NCBI RefSeq assembly: GCF_031846245.1
Contig: NZ_JAVRIC010000021.1
Coordinates: forward strand, 1-64,000
Source of the DNA: Banduia mediterranea
GTDB lineage: Bacteria; Pseudomonadota; Gammaproteobacteria; Nevskiales; Nevskiaceae
DNA length: 64,000 bases
Reading direction: 5' to 3'
Below are positions 8,079 through 19,879 of this stretch, one piece after another. Position 1 is the first letter of the stretch, and each line of letters starts with the position of its first letter. Below the pieces are notes generated by a model. That model did no database searches and was not told the DNA's origin. It worked only from the letters and a program-made list of their open reading frames with translations. The position numbers and the translations under genes are program-made.

Positions 8079-8525
8079 CTATTGCCCGAACAGTTCGAGC
8101 AGGGCGCCTGCGTCGCCGGTTTCGCGCAGGCTGGCGCAGAACGCCTCGTCGGAGAAGGATTCGGCGATCGCCGCAAGTATCTTGAGATGCTGCTCGGTGG
8201 CGGCCTGCGGCACCAGCAGGCCGAACATCAGGTCGACCGCCTGTCCGTCGTGCGCGCTGTAGTCCACCGGATGCTTGAGCCGGACGAAGGCCCCGACCGC
8301 CTGCTCGATGCCGGCCATGCGCCCGTGCGGAATCGCCACGCCGTGGCCGAGGCCGGTGCTGCCCAGTTTCTCGCGTCCGCTCAGCGCGGAGAGAATATCG
8401 CTCTCATCCAGCGCGGGGGTTCCCTGCGACAACAGCTTGGACAGTTCCTCCAGTGCGCGCTTCTTGCTGGTCACCGTGACGCCGCTGGCGATCCGGTCCG
8501 CAGCCAGTACTTCTTTGAGTTTCAT
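8079..8525 (-). CDS. ptsN: Nitrogen PTS EIIA protein
   Basis: 148 residues from ATG 8525; the longer frame to 8573 runs into the hpf terminator and is rejected. It is an EIIA-Ntr/fructose-type fold with phospho-acceptor H67 in VAIPHGR and the typical SALxxREKLGSTGLGHG block before it. EIIA-Ntr is a regulator of potassium transport, stress and sigma-54 functions rather than a sugar carrier. It sits between hpf and hprK as in other gammaproteobacteria. A strong hairpin separates it from hpf, so part of its transcription may be independent. Confidence 0.92.
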   Translation of the reverse strand: MKLKEVLAADRIASGVTVTSKKRALEELSKLLSQGTPALDESDILSALSGREKLGSTGLGHGVAIPHGRMAGIEQAVGAFVRLKHPVDYSAHDGQAVDLMFGLLVPQAATEQHLKILAAIAESFSDEAFCASLRETGDAGALLELFGQ

Positions 8526-8562
8526 TGAGACGGCTCCCAGATGTGGGACGGTTGGGTCGTTG

Positions 8563-8603
8563 CGCAAAAGCAAAAGGCCCAGCCGCTCCCAAGCGGCTGG
8601 GCC
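8563..8603 (-). terminator. Rho-independent terminator after hpf
   Basis: On the minus strand a perfect 12-bp stem (GGCCCAGCCGCT / AGCGGCTGGGCC, 8576-8603) with a 4-base loop is followed by TTTTGCTTTTG. It lies ten bases past the hpf stop and would end or attenuate the kdsD-to-hpf transcript before ptsN. Confidence 0.85.
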
Positions 8604-8612
8604 TTCATCAGT

Positions 8613-8936
8613 TTACTGCTCGAAAACGTGCTTCTGCGCTTCCTTGGCGTGATGATCCCGGGACAGCTCCTTGAACTTGCGGGTCTGACGGTCGAGACGG
8701 TCGATCAATTGATCGATCGCCGCGTACATGTCGCCTTCCACCGCTTCGGCGTGCAGATTGCCGCCGCATGCGTGCACCGTCGCTTCGGCCTTGTGTCGCT
8801 GTTTTTCGACAGTCAGCACGACGTGGGCGTCGAGCATCTTGTCGAAATGTCGTTCGACGCGCTGCATTTTCAGCTGGACATAGTCGCGCAGCGGATCGGT
8901 CAGATCGAGGTGGTGTCCGGAGATGTTCAAGTTCAT
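8613..8936 (-). CDS. hpf: Ribosome hibernation-promoting factor (short form)
   Basis: 107 residues from ATG 8936. It has the S30AE/sigma-54 modulation fold: MNLNISGHHLDLTDPLRDYV at the start, the VEKQRHKAEATVHA strand, and DMYAAIDQLIDRLDRQTRKFKE. Its length places it with the short HPF/YfiA group that binds the 30S A/P sites and helps form 100S dimers in stationary phase. It follows rpoN by 99 bp, the classic location. An in-frame ATG at 9002 is upstream but lacks family sequence. Confidence 0.93.
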   Translation of the reverse strand: MNLNISGHHLDLTDPLRDYVQLKMQRVERHFDKMLDAHVVLTVEKQRHKAEATVHACGGNLHAEAVEGDMYAAIDQLIDRLDRQTRKFKELSRDHHAKEAQKHVFEQ

Positions 8937-9035
8937 GCAATGACTCCTAACGAAATGGGTCGGCAGTGACCCAGAGGGAAACCCCGTGGCCGGGTGCGTC
9001 ATTACATGCCGCCTACCGCGGCAACGGGGTTCCGG

Positions 9036-10490
9036 TTAGGCCATGCGGCGGCGCTCGTGGGCGGCCGGGATTCCCAGTGCTTCCCGATACTTCGCGACGG
9101 TCCGTCGGGCGACCTGGATGCCATCCTTCAGCAGCAGGGTCGACAGTGTCGCATCGGAGAGCGGTTTGTCAGGAGTTTCCTGGCCGACCAGGCGCTTGAT
9201 CATGGCCTGGATCGCGGTCGCAGAGCAGGTGCCTCCTTGTGTGGTTCGAACGTGGCTTGAGAAGAAGTACTTGAGTTCGTACAAACCTCTCGGCGTCAGC
9301 ATATATTTGTTTGCGGTCGCGCGCGAAACCGTGGACTCGTGGATACCCAGATTCTCGGCCACGTCGCGCAGCACCAGCGGCCGCATCGCTTCGTCGCCAT
9401 AGTCCAGAAAGGCCCGCTGTTCCTCGATGATCCGGGTTGCGACGCGCAACAGCGTTTCATTGCGACTTTTCAATGAATTCAGGAAGTAACGGGCTTCCTG
9501 CAGGTGCTGCTTGAGCGTTTGCTGGTCGCTGGAATTGTCGGCGCGGCGGATCAGGCCCATGTAGTGGCGATTGATGCGCACGCGCGGCGCGATTTCCGGA
9601 TTCAGCGACACCTGCCAGCGGCCGGACTTCTTGACCACAAAGACGTCCGGAACGATGTATTCGGGCTCGGTGCCGGCGTAGGGACGGCCGGGATGCGGTT
9701 GCAGTGACTGGATCACGGCGACGGCCTGTTGCAGGCGTTCCCGATCCAGCCCGGTAACGCGGCACAGCAGATTTTCGTCCTGCCGCGCCAGTTCGGCCAT
9801 GTGCTTGTCAACGATCCGGAGCGCGGCGCTGCAGATCACGTCGTCGCAATCGTGCTGCTGCAGTTGCAAGCGCAGGCATTCGGAGAGATCGCGCGCGGCG
9901 ACGCCGGGCGGATCGAAGTCCTGTACCAGCGCCAGAACCCGGTCGATGTCGTCCGTGTCGATGCCGGGCATTTCCAGCAGACGGGTGGACACGCCTTCCC
10001 AATCATCGAGATAGCCATCTTCGTTGACCGCGTCGACGAGATGGGCGGCGATCTCGGCGTCCCGTTCATTGAACGAACACAGCCCGGCCTGCCACAGCAG
10101 ATGGTCGCGCAGGGTGCCGTTGGCGTGCAGGCTGGCCTGGCGGTACTCGTAGAGTTCGGCTTCGGCCTCGGCATCACGGTGAGGCGCGCCGTCGTAGCTG
10201 TCCGACCAGATCTCCAGGTCCAGCTCGCCGCTGACCGGTGTTTCGTCGCTGGTGGGCTTTTCCGCCGCGTTCTCGTCGCGCAGCGCGACCTCGTCGATCG
10301 GTGCGGCGCCTTCTTCCTCGATGCGTTCGAGCATCAGATTGGAGTCCAGCGCCTGCTGGATTTCGGTCTGCAGGTCGAGCGTCGACAGCTGCAACAGGCG
10401 AATGGCCTGCTGCAGCGCAGGCGTCATCGCCAGGGTCTGACCCATTCGGAGCGAAAGGTTCTGTCTCACGAGTGATTTCTTGCCGCGCAT
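9036..10490 (-). CDS. rpoN: RNA polymerase sigma-54 factor
   Basis: 484 residues. Region I (LSLRMGQTLAMTPALQQAIRLLQLS) is glutamine/leucine-rich and contacts activators. An acidic region II follows (about residues 60-110), then the core-binding domain, the HTH (HESTVSRATANKYM) and the C-terminal RpoN box ARRTVAKYRE that reads the -24 element. All domains are complete. It sits between lptB and hpf as in E. coli and Pseudomonas, 134 bp after lptB. I saw no obvious -24/-12 promoter in the window. Confidence 0.96.
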   Translation of the reverse strand: MRGKKSLVRQNLSLRMGQTLAMTPALQQAIRLLQLSTLDLQTEIQQALDSNLMLERIEEEGAAPIDEVALRDENAAEKPTSDETPVSGELDLEIWSDSYDGAPHRDAEAEAELYEYRQASLHANGTLRDHLLWQAGLCSFNERDAEIAAHLVDAVNEDGYLDDWEGVSTRLLEMPGIDTDDIDRVLALVQDFDPPGVAARDLSECLRLQLQQHDCDDVICSAALRIVDKHMAELARQDENLLCRVTGLDRERLQQAVAVIQSLQPHPGRPYAGTEPEYIVPDVFVVKKSGRWQVSLNPEIAPRVRINRHYMGLIRRADNSSDQQTLKQHLQEARYFLNSLKSRNETLLRVATRIIEEQRAFLDYGDEAMRPLVLRDVAENLGIHESTVSRATANKYMLTPRGLYELKYFFSSHVRTTQGGTCSATAIQAMIKRLVGQETPDKPLSDATLSTLLLKDGIQVARRTVAKYREALGIPAAHERRRMA

Positions 10491-10624
10491 GCTTTTTGCA
10501 TAAGGCGCATTGTACGCAGCCCGACCGGGCTTGCGGGAGCCCTGGGTGGTTGTGGTAACGTCGCCCGGATATTAACTGAGCATGAACGGACGCCTACGGC
10601 GTCGAGCGCGTCTTCAGGTCGGCT

Positions 10625-11391
<767 letters not shown>

Positions 11392-11392
<1 letters not shown>

Positions 11393-11967
11393 CACGGCTG
11401 TTTGTCCTTGGTGTCTTGTTCGAGCGTCGCCGGGTCCAGGGTGATCCGCACCTGACCGCTGGTGCCGCCGCTGGCCTGGATTCGACGTTCGTTGAGATCG
11501 TACCGCAGGATATCCGTGGTCAGGCGGTCGCGGCCGCGCAACAGGCGCACCTCGCCGGTCAGTTGCAGGACGCCGTTGCGCGAGTCGTACTCGATGCGTT
11601 GCGCGTTGGCGTCCACCGGCGGCGCCTCCTTGCCGACGCCGCCGTTGTGCGCGAAGCGAGCCGGAGCACCGGTGACCACGATCACGAACTGGCGATTGTC
11701 GAGCTGGCGTAGTTCCAGTTCGTCGCCGGACAGATTGAAGTCCCGTGCGCTGACCTTGACGTCCCCTCGGTAGATGGCCCGGCCGTCGCGCAGGATGTCT
11801 GCGCTTTGCGCTTCGATGTCGATCGGTCCGGTTGGCCGCTGATAGCCCGGCGCGGCAGCGGCGCTGACCGGCGTTTCGGCAGCCTGCTGTGCCCAACAAG
11901 CCGGAGCGATGCCTCCCAGCGACAGCGCCAGCAGCAACAAGAGGCCGAATCTACTCGCTCGGGTCAT
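11392..11967 (-). CDS. lptA: LPS transport periplasmic protein LptA
   Basis: 191 residues from ATG 11967, which overlaps the end of lptC by 17 bp. A signal peptide (basic start, hydrophobic 9-23, cleavage after CWA at about residue 27) is followed by the OstA-like beta-jellyroll: [43 protein letters not shown]. It forms the periplasmic bridge carrying LPS between LptC and LptD. Length and order (lptC-lptA-lptB) are standard. Confidence 0.92.
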
Positions 11968-12508
11968 AGCGCACCTTGACGTTGCCCTGCAGTTGAACCC
12001 GATCGGCGTCCCAATCCGCGCGCATGCCGTTGGCGTTGGCGGAGCGGGCCACGCCGGCAATGGATACCGGGGTTTCGGTGTAGATCTGATGCACCTCCGG
12101 GTCGACCCACATCTGCTGTGTCTCCAGTTTCAGCGGCGGATCGCCCGGCCAATGTCCCTCGATCGTCACCGTGTTCTCCAGCAGCAGGCGCCGCGAATCC
12201 GGCGGTGAATAGCCTGTGGGCGCGCGCAGAACCCACGGCCCCTGCTCGCCGCCAAGCTGGTCCACGGTGAGTTCGGTGAGGCGCGCCGAATCGTCGGCAA
12301 GCATTACGATGCGTTGGGTGCGTACGCGTTGTTCCGGGTTGCCGTTGGCGTCGTAGCGTACCCATTCGGTATTGTCGAGATAGTAGCGTGGGCGATCGGC
12401 GTCGAGCGCTGTGCTCTGCGCGGCCGGTCGCTTCACCGATACCCAGGTCAGGCCCAGCAAGGCGACGGTAATGGCGAAGGCGAACAGCGGGGCGGGACGC
12501 TTCGGCAT
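11951..12508 (-). CDS. lptC: LPS export inner-membrane protein LptC
   Basis: 185 residues from ATG 12508, overlapping the kdsC stop as TGATG. One N-terminal membrane anchor (about residues 7-24), then a periplasmic beta-strand domain with YYLDNTEWVRYDANGNPEQ, PVSIAGVARSANANGMRAD and the end [13 protein letters not shown]. It docks on LptB2FG and hands LPS to LptA. LptC sequences diverge strongly; recognition rests on topology, the SANANGMRAD-type block and gene position between kdsC and lptA. Confidence 0.88.
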   Translation of the reverse strand: MPKRPAPLFAFAITVALLGLTWVSVKRPAAQSTALDADRPRYYLDNTEWVRYDANGNPEQRVRTQRIVMLADDSARLTELTVDQLGGEQGPWVLRAPTGYSPPDSRRLLLENTVTIEGHWPGDPPLKLETQQMWVDPEVHQIYTETPVSIAGVARSANANGMRADWDADRVQLQGNVKVRYDPSE

Positions 12509-13047
12509 CAACCGGCACCCACGGTGCCGGCCGCGTCCGATTGGCCGCGCGCGTCCATCAGCAGGTCGCAGGCTTCGCGCACGGCGCCGTCGCCGCCGCG
12601 CCGCGTGCTGACCCAATGGGCGGCCGACAGAGCGGAACGGTGCGCATCGGCCACCGTCAGCGCGAGACCGCAGCGTCGCAGCAGCGGCAGGTCCGGCAGA
12701 TCATCGCCCATGGCGGCACATTGGTCGGCTTCGAGTCCGAGTAGGGTTCGAATCTCTTCGAACGCGGGAAGCTTGTCTTCGGTGGACAGACGCAGATGGC
12801 GAACGCCCAGCGATTCGAAGCGGCGCCGCATCGCGGGCGAGGGCCGTCCCGAGATGATCGCCACCTCGATGCCGGCCTTCATCGCCAGCTTGATGCCAAG
12901 CCCGTCCTTGACATCCACGGCCTTGAGTTCGAGGCCGTCCGGCCCGAGATACAGCTTGCAGTCGGTCAGCACGCCGTCGATGTCCAGGAACAGGCAGCGG
13001 ATGCGGGCCGCGCGGCGTTGCAGTTCTGCGGTATCGAGCCGATTCAT
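12508..13047 (-). CDS. kdsC: 3-deoxy-D-manno-octulosonate 8-phosphate phosphatase
   Basis: 179 residues, HAD-superfamily C0 type. Motif I is LFLDIDGVLTDC with nucleophile D22 and acid D24; VAIISGRPS carries the motif II serine; EDKLPAFEEI and MGDDLPDLPLL complete the site. It hydrolyses Kdo-8-P to Kdo, the third step of Kdo synthesis for LPS. It overlaps kdsD by 4 bp and lptC by 1 bp, so the Kdo and Lpt genes form one translation-coupled string. Confidence 0.95.
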   Translation of the reverse strand: MNRLDTAELQRRAARIRCLFLDIDGVLTDCKLYLGPDGLELKAVDVKDGLGIKLAMKAGIEVAIISGRPSPAMRRRFESLGVRHLRLSTEDKLPAFEEIRTLLGLEADQCAAMGDDLPDLPLLRRCGLALTVADAHRSALSAAHWVSTRRGGDGAVREACDLLMDARGQSDAAGTVGAG

Positions 13048-14015
13048 ACGACACCCGCACGCAGCAGGTCGTGCATGTGCAGCACGCCCTGAATCCGTTG
13101 GTCCGCGTCCAGCACCAGCAGCACCGTGATCTTGTGCCGTTCCATCAGGTTGACCGCTTCGGCGGCAAGCTGGTCTGCGCCGACGGAATGGCCGCCGCGC
13201 GTCATCACCTGTTCGATCGGTGTGTGATGAATGTCGACGCCGCTGTCGAGCACTCGGCGCAGGTCACCGTCGGTGAATACGCCGATGGCATGATCATCGT
13301 CATCGACGATGGCGGTGATGCCCAGGCCCTTGCGCGACATCTCCAGCAGCGCGGCGGACAGCGTGACTTCGCTGCCGACCCTGGGGATGCGTTCACCGGT
13401 GTTCATGATCTCGCCGACCTTCAGCAGCAGGCGGCGTCCGAGCGAGCCGCCGGGATGGGTCAGCGCGAAGTCGGCTTCGGTGAAGCCGCGGGCTTCGAGC
13501 AGTGCGATCGCGAGCGCGTCGCCCATCGCGAGCGTCACGGTGGTGCTGGACGTAGGCGCCAGGTTCATCGGGCAGGCTTCCAGGGCCACGGAGACGTCGA
13601 TGTGCACGTTGGCCTGCTGCGCCAGTGTCGAGGCCGGCTTGCCGGTCATCGCGATCAGCGGCACGCCCAGGCGCTTGATCAGCGGCAGGATGGTGACGAT
13701 CTCGGAGGTTTCGCCGGAATACGAAATCGCCAGTACCACGTCCTGGCGCGTGATCATGCCGAGGTCGCCGTGGCTGGCTTCACCGGGATGCACGTAGAAC
13801 GCCGGTGTGCCGGTGGAGGCCAGTGTTGCCGCGATCTTGTTGCCGATGTGTCCGGATTTGCCCATCCCGGTAACGACCACGCGCCCCTGGCAGGCCAGCA
13901 TCAGTTCGCAGGCCTGCACAAAGCTGCCGTCGACACGCGCGAACAGCGCCTCGATGGCGTCGCGTTCGATCTCCAGTACCTTTCGGCCCAGGCGAATCAG
14001 CTCGGGATGGTCCAT
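13044..14015 (-). CDS. kdsD: Arabinose-5-phosphate isomerase
   Basis: 323 residues from ATG 14015; the ATG at 14108 would add about 31 residues containing an odd short repeat. The SIS domain is N-terminal (GMGKSGHIGNKIAATLASTG, SYSGETSEI), then two CBS domains (about 200-320). It interconverts ribulose-5-P and arabinose-5-P, the first step to Kdo. The family is about 325 residues. It is the first gene of the minus-strand block that runs through ptsI. Confidence 0.94.
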   Translation of the reverse strand: MDHPELIRLGRKVLEIERDAIEALFARVDGSFVQACELMLACQGRVVVTGMGKSGHIGNKIAATLASTGTPAFYVHPGEASHGDLGMITRQDVVLAISYSGETSEIVTILPLIKRLGVPLIAMTGKPASTLAQQANVHIDVSVALEACPMNLAPTSSTTVTLAMGDALAIALLEARGFTEADFALTHPGGSLGRRLLLKVGEIMNTGERIPRVGSEVTLSAALLEMSRKGLGITAIVDDDDHAIGVFTDGDLRRVLDSGVDIHHTPIEQVMTRGGHSVGADQLAAEAVNLMERHKITVLLVLDADQRIQGVLHMHDLLRAGVV

Positions 14016-14297
14016 CGTCTCGGGTGCGCGAAAATGGGCGGATGCGGAGTTTAGCCGATGGCCGGCGCCCAAACCCAAACGCTCATCGCCCAAGCGCTCA
14101 TCGCTCATCGCTTGATGCTGGCGTAGGCGTCCAGCGGCGCTCCCGCATGGCGCAGGGCATCGCCCAGGGGTCGGCAGGCTGTGGTGCAGCCACCAGCGCG
14201 CAATCGTCGGCTCGGTGAACAGACGACCCTGCAGCGGATTGCCGAAACATTGCTGCGCGCGCAGAGCCGTCGAAGCGGCGCTAGAATCCGCCGCCTT
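14016..14297 (-). other. Intergenic stretch with a possible coding relic
   Basis: On the minus strand, about 14255-14110, two frames give LQGRLFTEPTIARWWLHHSL and, after a one-base shift, GDALRHAGAPLDAYASIKR. They look like the end of a protein I cannot name. The frame break suggests decay. The region also separates the divergent kdsD and yadG units and must hold their promoters; none stands out. Confidence 0.25.
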
Positions 14298-15227
14298 ATG
14301 AGCTCATCCCAAGTAGCGGCGCTCGAAATATCGGGGCTGCAGAAACACTATGGTTCGGTGCACGCGCTCAGGGGCGTGGATCTGCGCGTCGAACGCGGCG
14401 AGTTTTTCGGACTGCTCGGCCCGAACGGCGCCGGCAAGTCCACGCTGATCAGCGTCGTTGCCGGACTGGTGCGCGCCGACACCGGCAGCGTCGCGGTGCT
14501 CGGCCACGATACCGTGCGCGATTGGCGGGCGGCTCGGCGCAATCTCGGCGTGGTGCCGCAGGAACTGGTGTTCGACCCCTTCTTCAAGGTGCTCGACATG
14601 CTGCGTATCCAGGCTGGCTACTACGGTTGCGGCAAGGAAGTGTGGCCGTGGATCGATGAGTTGCTGGAACGACTCGATCTGGCCGGCAAGCGCGACCAGT
14701 CGTTGCGCTCCCTGTCCGGCGGTATGAAGCGGCGCGTGCTGATCGCGCAGGCGCTGGTGCACAAACCTCCGTTGGTGATCCTCGACGAGCCGACCGCCGG
14801 CGTGGATGTCGAGCTGCGGCGCACGCTGTGGAGCTTCGTGCGCGACCTGCATGCCCAGGGCACGACGGTGGTACTGACTACGCACTATCTGGAAGAAGCT
14901 CAGGACCTGTGCGAGCGCATCGCGATCGTCGACAAGGGGCTGGTGCGTGTGGTCGAGACCACCAAGCAGTTGCTGGGGCGCCATCCCTATCGCTTTCTGC
15001 GTTTGCAACTTGCCGGTGGCGGGGTGTTGCCGGAACCGCTGCGTCCGTTGGTGACCTCGGAAAAGGACGGCGTGCTGGAACTCAAGCTGGAACGGGAGGC
15101 GCATCCGATTGGCGGTGTGTTTCAAGCACTCAGCAGCGCCGGACTCGAAATCGGCGATGTGCAGACGCGCGACCCCGATCTCGAAGACGTCTTTCTGGAG
15201 CTGACCTACCCGGGGACCCACTCATGA
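14298..15227 (+). CDS. yadG: ABC-2 type transporter ATP-binding protein (YadG-like)
   Basis: 309 residues from ATG 14298. Walker A GPNGAGKS, signature LRSLSGGMKRRVLIAQAL, Walker B LVILDEPTAGVDVELRRTLW and H-loop TTHYLEEAQ are intact. The GVDVELRR block and the C-terminal extension match E. coli YadG, of unknown substrate. The stop overlaps the permease start as ATGA, so the pair forms one exporter. Its position before ibaG-murA is where many gammaproteobacteria carry the mlaFEDCB lipid transporter. Confidence 0.88.
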   Translation: MSSSQVAALEISGLQKHYGSVHALRGVDLRVERGEFFGLLGPNGAGKSTLISVVAGLVRADTGSVAVLGHDTVRDWRAARRNLGVVPQELVFDPFFKVLDMLRIQAGYYGCGKEVWPWIDELLERLDLAGKRDQSLRSLSGGMKRRVLIAQALVHKPPLVILDEPTAGVDVELRRTLWSFVRDLHAQGTTVVLTTHYLEEAQDLCERIAIVDKGLVRVVETTKQLLGRHPYRFLRLQLAGGGVLPEPLRPLVTSEKDGVLELKLEREAHPIGGVFQALSSAGLEIGDVQTRDPDLEDVFLELTYPGTHS

Positions 15228-15988
15228 ACGACCATATCGGTTTCCGGACACTGCTCAAGAAAGAGGTCCAGCGATTCTGGTCGGTACTCGGCCAGACCGT
15301 GACCGCACCGGTGGTGACCGCGCTGCTGTATCTGCTGGTGTTCGCGCAGGCGATGAAAGGTCGCGCGCCGGTTTATCCAGGCGTGGAGTACACCGAATTC
15401 CTGGTGCCCGGGCTGGTGATGATGACGGTCATCCAGAACGCCTTTGCCAATAGCGCGTCCAGTCTCACGCAATCCAAGATCATGGGCAGCCTGGTGTTCC
15501 TGATGATGGCGCCGCTGGGCGCTTTCGAATGGTTCGCCGCCTATGTGGTGGCGTCGGTGCTGCGCGCCTTCCTGGTGGCCGCCGCGATGTTGATCGTGAC
15601 GCTTCCGTTCGTGGGTCTGACGTTTCATTCGCCGCTGGTGCTGGTGGCGATGTTCCTGCTGACGGCCGGTACGCTGGCGAGCCTCGGCATCATTGCCGGT
15701 ATCGTCTCGACCAAGTTCGATCACATCGCCTCGTTCACCAATTTCATCATCACCCCGTTGTCGTTCCTGTCGGGTGTGTTCTATTCGGTGCACGCCCTGC
15801 CGCCGCTGGCCTACACCGCCTCGCGCTTCAATCCGTTCTTCTACATGATCGACGGATTCCGCTATGGCTTCTTCGGCGATGCCGACGTGCCGGCCTGGCA
15901 GAGCCTGTGCTGGACCGCGGCCGGATTCACGATCGTGGCCAGCGTCGCGCTGTGGATGCTGATCACCGGCTACAAGCTGCGTCGCTGA
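15224..15988 (+). CDS. yadH: ABC-2 type transporter permease (YadH-like)
   Basis: 254 residues with six predicted membrane segments and the ABC-2 signature region LSGVFYSVHALPPLAYTASRFNPFFYMID near residue 200. Length and sequence pattern match E. coli YadH (256). It forms the membrane half of the exporter with the overlapping ATPase gene. The substrate is unknown; related systems move polysaccharides, drugs or lipids. Confidence 0.88.
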   Translation: MNDHIGFRTLLKKEVQRFWSVLGQTVTAPVVTALLYLLVFAQAMKGRAPVYPGVEYTEFLVPGLVMMTVIQNAFANSASSLTQSKIMGSLVFLMMAPLGAFEWFAAYVVASVLRAFLVAAAMLIVTLPFVGLTFHSPLVLVAMFLLTAGTLASLGIIAGIVSTKFDHIASFTNFIITPLSFLSGVFYSVHALPPLAYTASRFNPFFYMIDGFRYGFFGDADVPAWQSLCWTAAGFTIVASVALWMLITGYKLRR

Positions 15989-16048
15989 GCCGCGCGGGTC
16001 CAACGGGCGTTAAGCTCCACTCAACCAATCAAGCAGGGTACGAGTCAA

Positions 16049-17537
<1,489 letters not shown>

Positions 17538-17914
17538 AGGCGGCTTCGGGCTTCAGAAATCGCCTGGCGACCGGCGTGCGATGCAGACTGAACGGCGCCG
17601 ATTGAGCGATCGGCGGGCCGGGACCGCCGTTTCGTGTTGCGTGATTCGTTGAGATGGCTCAGGTTGACTCAGCGCCCCCGGCCTGGAGAAGTGCATTGCC
17701 GCAATTCCCAGAAGTCGCAGCCGTCATCGTCGGCCTGGGTCTGCTCGGTGCTTGCCGCCCAGGGCCGCCCGATGCGTTGCCCGCGTTCACCGATTCGGTG
17801 TGATGATTCATCTGGTGGTACCGCCCCGGTAGCCGCCGCGGGGTTTCTCGGCGGCGATTGCCGGGGCTCGGTACAATCGCGCGCCCAAGCCCAAGCCAAA
17901 CAACCACGGCGGCC
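17538..17914. other. Gap between murA and hisG without a recognisable gene
   Basis: 377 bp. Short open frames on both strands have no family character. A -10-like TACAAT at 17871-17876 precedes hisG by about 40 bp and is the best promoter candidate. I see no leader-peptide histidine run, so the his attenuator of enteric bacteria is absent. Confidence 0.35.
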
Positions 17915-18550
17915 ATGACCATGCTGACGCTGGCTCTCTCGAAGGGCCGCATACTCGAGGAAACCCTGCCGACACTTCAGGCGATCGGTCTGCAGCCGGC
18001 TGGCGATATCGATCGGCTGCTGCGCGTGCCTTCACGCCATCCTGAGGTCCAGCATCTGATCATCCGCCCCACGGATGTGCCGACCTATGTGGAATACGGC
18101 GCTGCCGATTTCGGCATCGTCGGCAAGGACATCCTGATGGAGCACGGCAGTGGATCGCTCTACGAGCCGCTGGATCTCGGCATCGCACAATGCAGGCTGA
18201 TGGTGGCCGGCTTGCCCGGAACCAAACCTCTGCGCCACCGTCGTCTGCGCGTGGCGACCAAATATCCCGAAATCACGCGGCGCTACTTCGCGCAGCAGGG
18301 CAAACAGGTCGAGATCATCAAGCTGTATGGCTCGATGGAACTGGCGCCGCTGGTGGAACTGGCGGACGTAATCGTCGATCTCGTCGCCACCGGCAAGACG
18401 CTCAAGGCCAACGGCCTGGTCGTGCTGGAGCACATCGCGGACGTGTCCTCGCGTCTGGTCGTCAACAAGGCCGCGATGAAGACCAAGCACGCCGCACTGC
18501 GTTACTGGCTCGACCGTTTCCGCGAGGCCACGGAGACTGCCCATGCCTGA
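17915..18550 (+). CDS. hisG: ATP phosphoribosyltransferase catalytic subunit, short form
   Basis: 211 residues from ATG 17915 (a second ATG at 17921 is equally possible). First step of histidine synthesis, joining ATP and [18 protein letters not shown] starts the fold; [16 protein letters not shown] and the PRPP loop [18 protein letters not shown] are clear. The C-terminal regulatory domain of the long form is absent, so it is the HisG-S type, which needs HisZ for activity; hisZ is not in this window. It overlaps hisD by 8 bp. Confidence 0.94.
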   Translation: MTMLTLALSKGRILEETLPTLQAIGLQPAGDIDRLLRVPSRHPEVQHLIIRPTDVPTYVEYGAADFGIVGKDILMEHGSGSLYEPLDLGIAQCRLMVAGLPGTKPLRHRRLRVATKYPEITRRYFAQQGKQVEIIKLYGSMELAPLVELADVIVDLVATGKTLKANGLVVLEHIADVSSRLVVNKAAMKTKHAALRYWLDRFREATETAHA

Positions 18551-19838
18551 GATCAATCGCCTCGACAGCACGAACGCGGATTTCGGGGCGCGTCTCGATG
18601 CGCTGCTCGACCGTTTGCCCGAGCGCGACTCCCAGGTGCAGAGCGTGGTCGCCGACATCATCGCGGATGTGCGTGTACGCGGCGATGCCGCAGTGCTCGA
18701 ATACACGAGACGCTTCGACCGCTTGGATGCCACCAGCCTGGAGGCCCTAGAGATTCCGCGCGAGCGATTGAAGGCGGCCTGGGATGGGCTGCCGACGGCG
18801 CTGCGCGAGGCTCTGTCGACAGCGCATCGGCGCATCCGTGACTATGCTGAACGGCAGGGCCTGCAGGGTTTCAGCTTCATCGATGCGCACGGCAACGAAC
18901 TCGGTCAGCGCGTCACCGCGATGGACCGCGTGGGGCTGTATGCGCCGGGCGGCAAGGCGGCGTATCCGTCGTCCGTGCTGATGAACGCCGTGCCTGCCAA
19001 GGTGGCCGGCGTGCGTGAGCTGGTGATGTGCGTGCCGACGCCCGACGGCATCGTCAACGAGACCGTGCTGGCGGCGATCCACTTGAGCGGTGTCGACCGT
19101 GTGTTCACGATCGGCGGCGCCCAGGCCGTGGCGGCGATGGCCTGCGGTACCCAGACGATTGCCCAGGTCGACAAGATCGTAGGCCCCGGCAATGCCTATG
19201 TCGCCGAGGCCAAGCGTCAGGTGTTCGGTATGGTCGGGATCGACTCGATCGCCGGCCCGTCCGAAATCGTGGTGATCTGCGATGGTCAGACCGACCCGCG
19301 CTGGACCGCGATGGACCTGTTCTCCCAGGCCGAGCATGACGAGGAAGCCCAGTCCATTCTGATCTCGCCGGACGCGGCCTATCTCGACGCGGTGCAGGCG
19401 GCGATGGACGAGCGGCTCGCAGAACTGCCACGTGCCGGGATCGTGCGTGCCTCACTGCGCGCGCGCGGCGCCCTGATCCTAGTGCGTGATCTGAGCGAAG
19501 CCGTAGGGGTTTCGAACCACATTGCGCCGGAGCATCTGGAGCTGTCCGTGGCCGATCCGGATGCCTTGCTCGACGAGGTGCGCCATGCGGGCGCGGTCTT
19601 CCTGGGGCGGCACACGCCCGAGGCCTTCGGCGACTATTGCGCCGGGCCCAATCATGTGTTGCCCACCTCGCGTGCGGCGCGTTATGCCAATCCGCTGGGC
19701 GTCTATGAATTCCAGAAACGCAGCAGCCTGATTCGTTGCAGCCCCGAGGGCGCGCGGGCGCTGGCGCCAATCGCCAGCCGGCTCGCGGACGCGGAAGGCC
19801 TGCAGGCGCATGCCGCCAGTGCCAGGGACCGTCGCTGA
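18543..19838 (+). CDS. hisD: Histidinol dehydrogenase
   Basis: 431 residues. Oxidises L-histidinol to histidine in two NAD-dependent steps with a zinc ion. The conserved [43 protein letters not shown] and [13 protein letters not shown] (catalytic/zinc His-Asp-Glu set) are intact, as is [20 protein letters not shown]. hisC, which often follows, is absent; a decayed SPFH/Arc gene lies there instead. Confidence 0.95.
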   Translation: MPEINRLDSTNADFGARLDALLDRLPERDSQVQSVVADIIADVRVRGDAAVLEYTRRFDRLDATSLEALEIPRERLKAAWDGLPTALREALSTAHRRIRDYAERQGLQGFSFIDAHGNELGQRVTAMDRVGLYAPGGKAAYPSSVLMNAVPAKVAGVRELVMCVPTPDGIVNETVLAAIHLSGVDRVFTIGGAQAVAAMACGTQTIAQVDKIVGPGNAYVAEAKRQVFGMVGIDSIAGPSEIVVICDGQTDPRWTAMDLFSQAEHDEEAQSILISPDAAYLDAVQAAMDERLAELPRAGIVRASLRARGALILVRDLSEAVGVSNHIAPEHLELSVADPDALLDEVRHAGAVFLGRHTPEAFGDYCAGPNHVLPTSRAARYANPLGVYEFQKRSSLIRCSPEGARALAPIASRLADAEGLQAHAASARDRR

Positions 19839-19879
19839 GCCAACGTGCCGTCCCCTGCGACTGGCGTTCCTGGCGCTGT

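Noticed and set aside
17538-17914. his leader attenuator upstream of hisG
   Set aside because: No short open frame with consecutive histidine codons and no terminator/antiterminator pair were seen.
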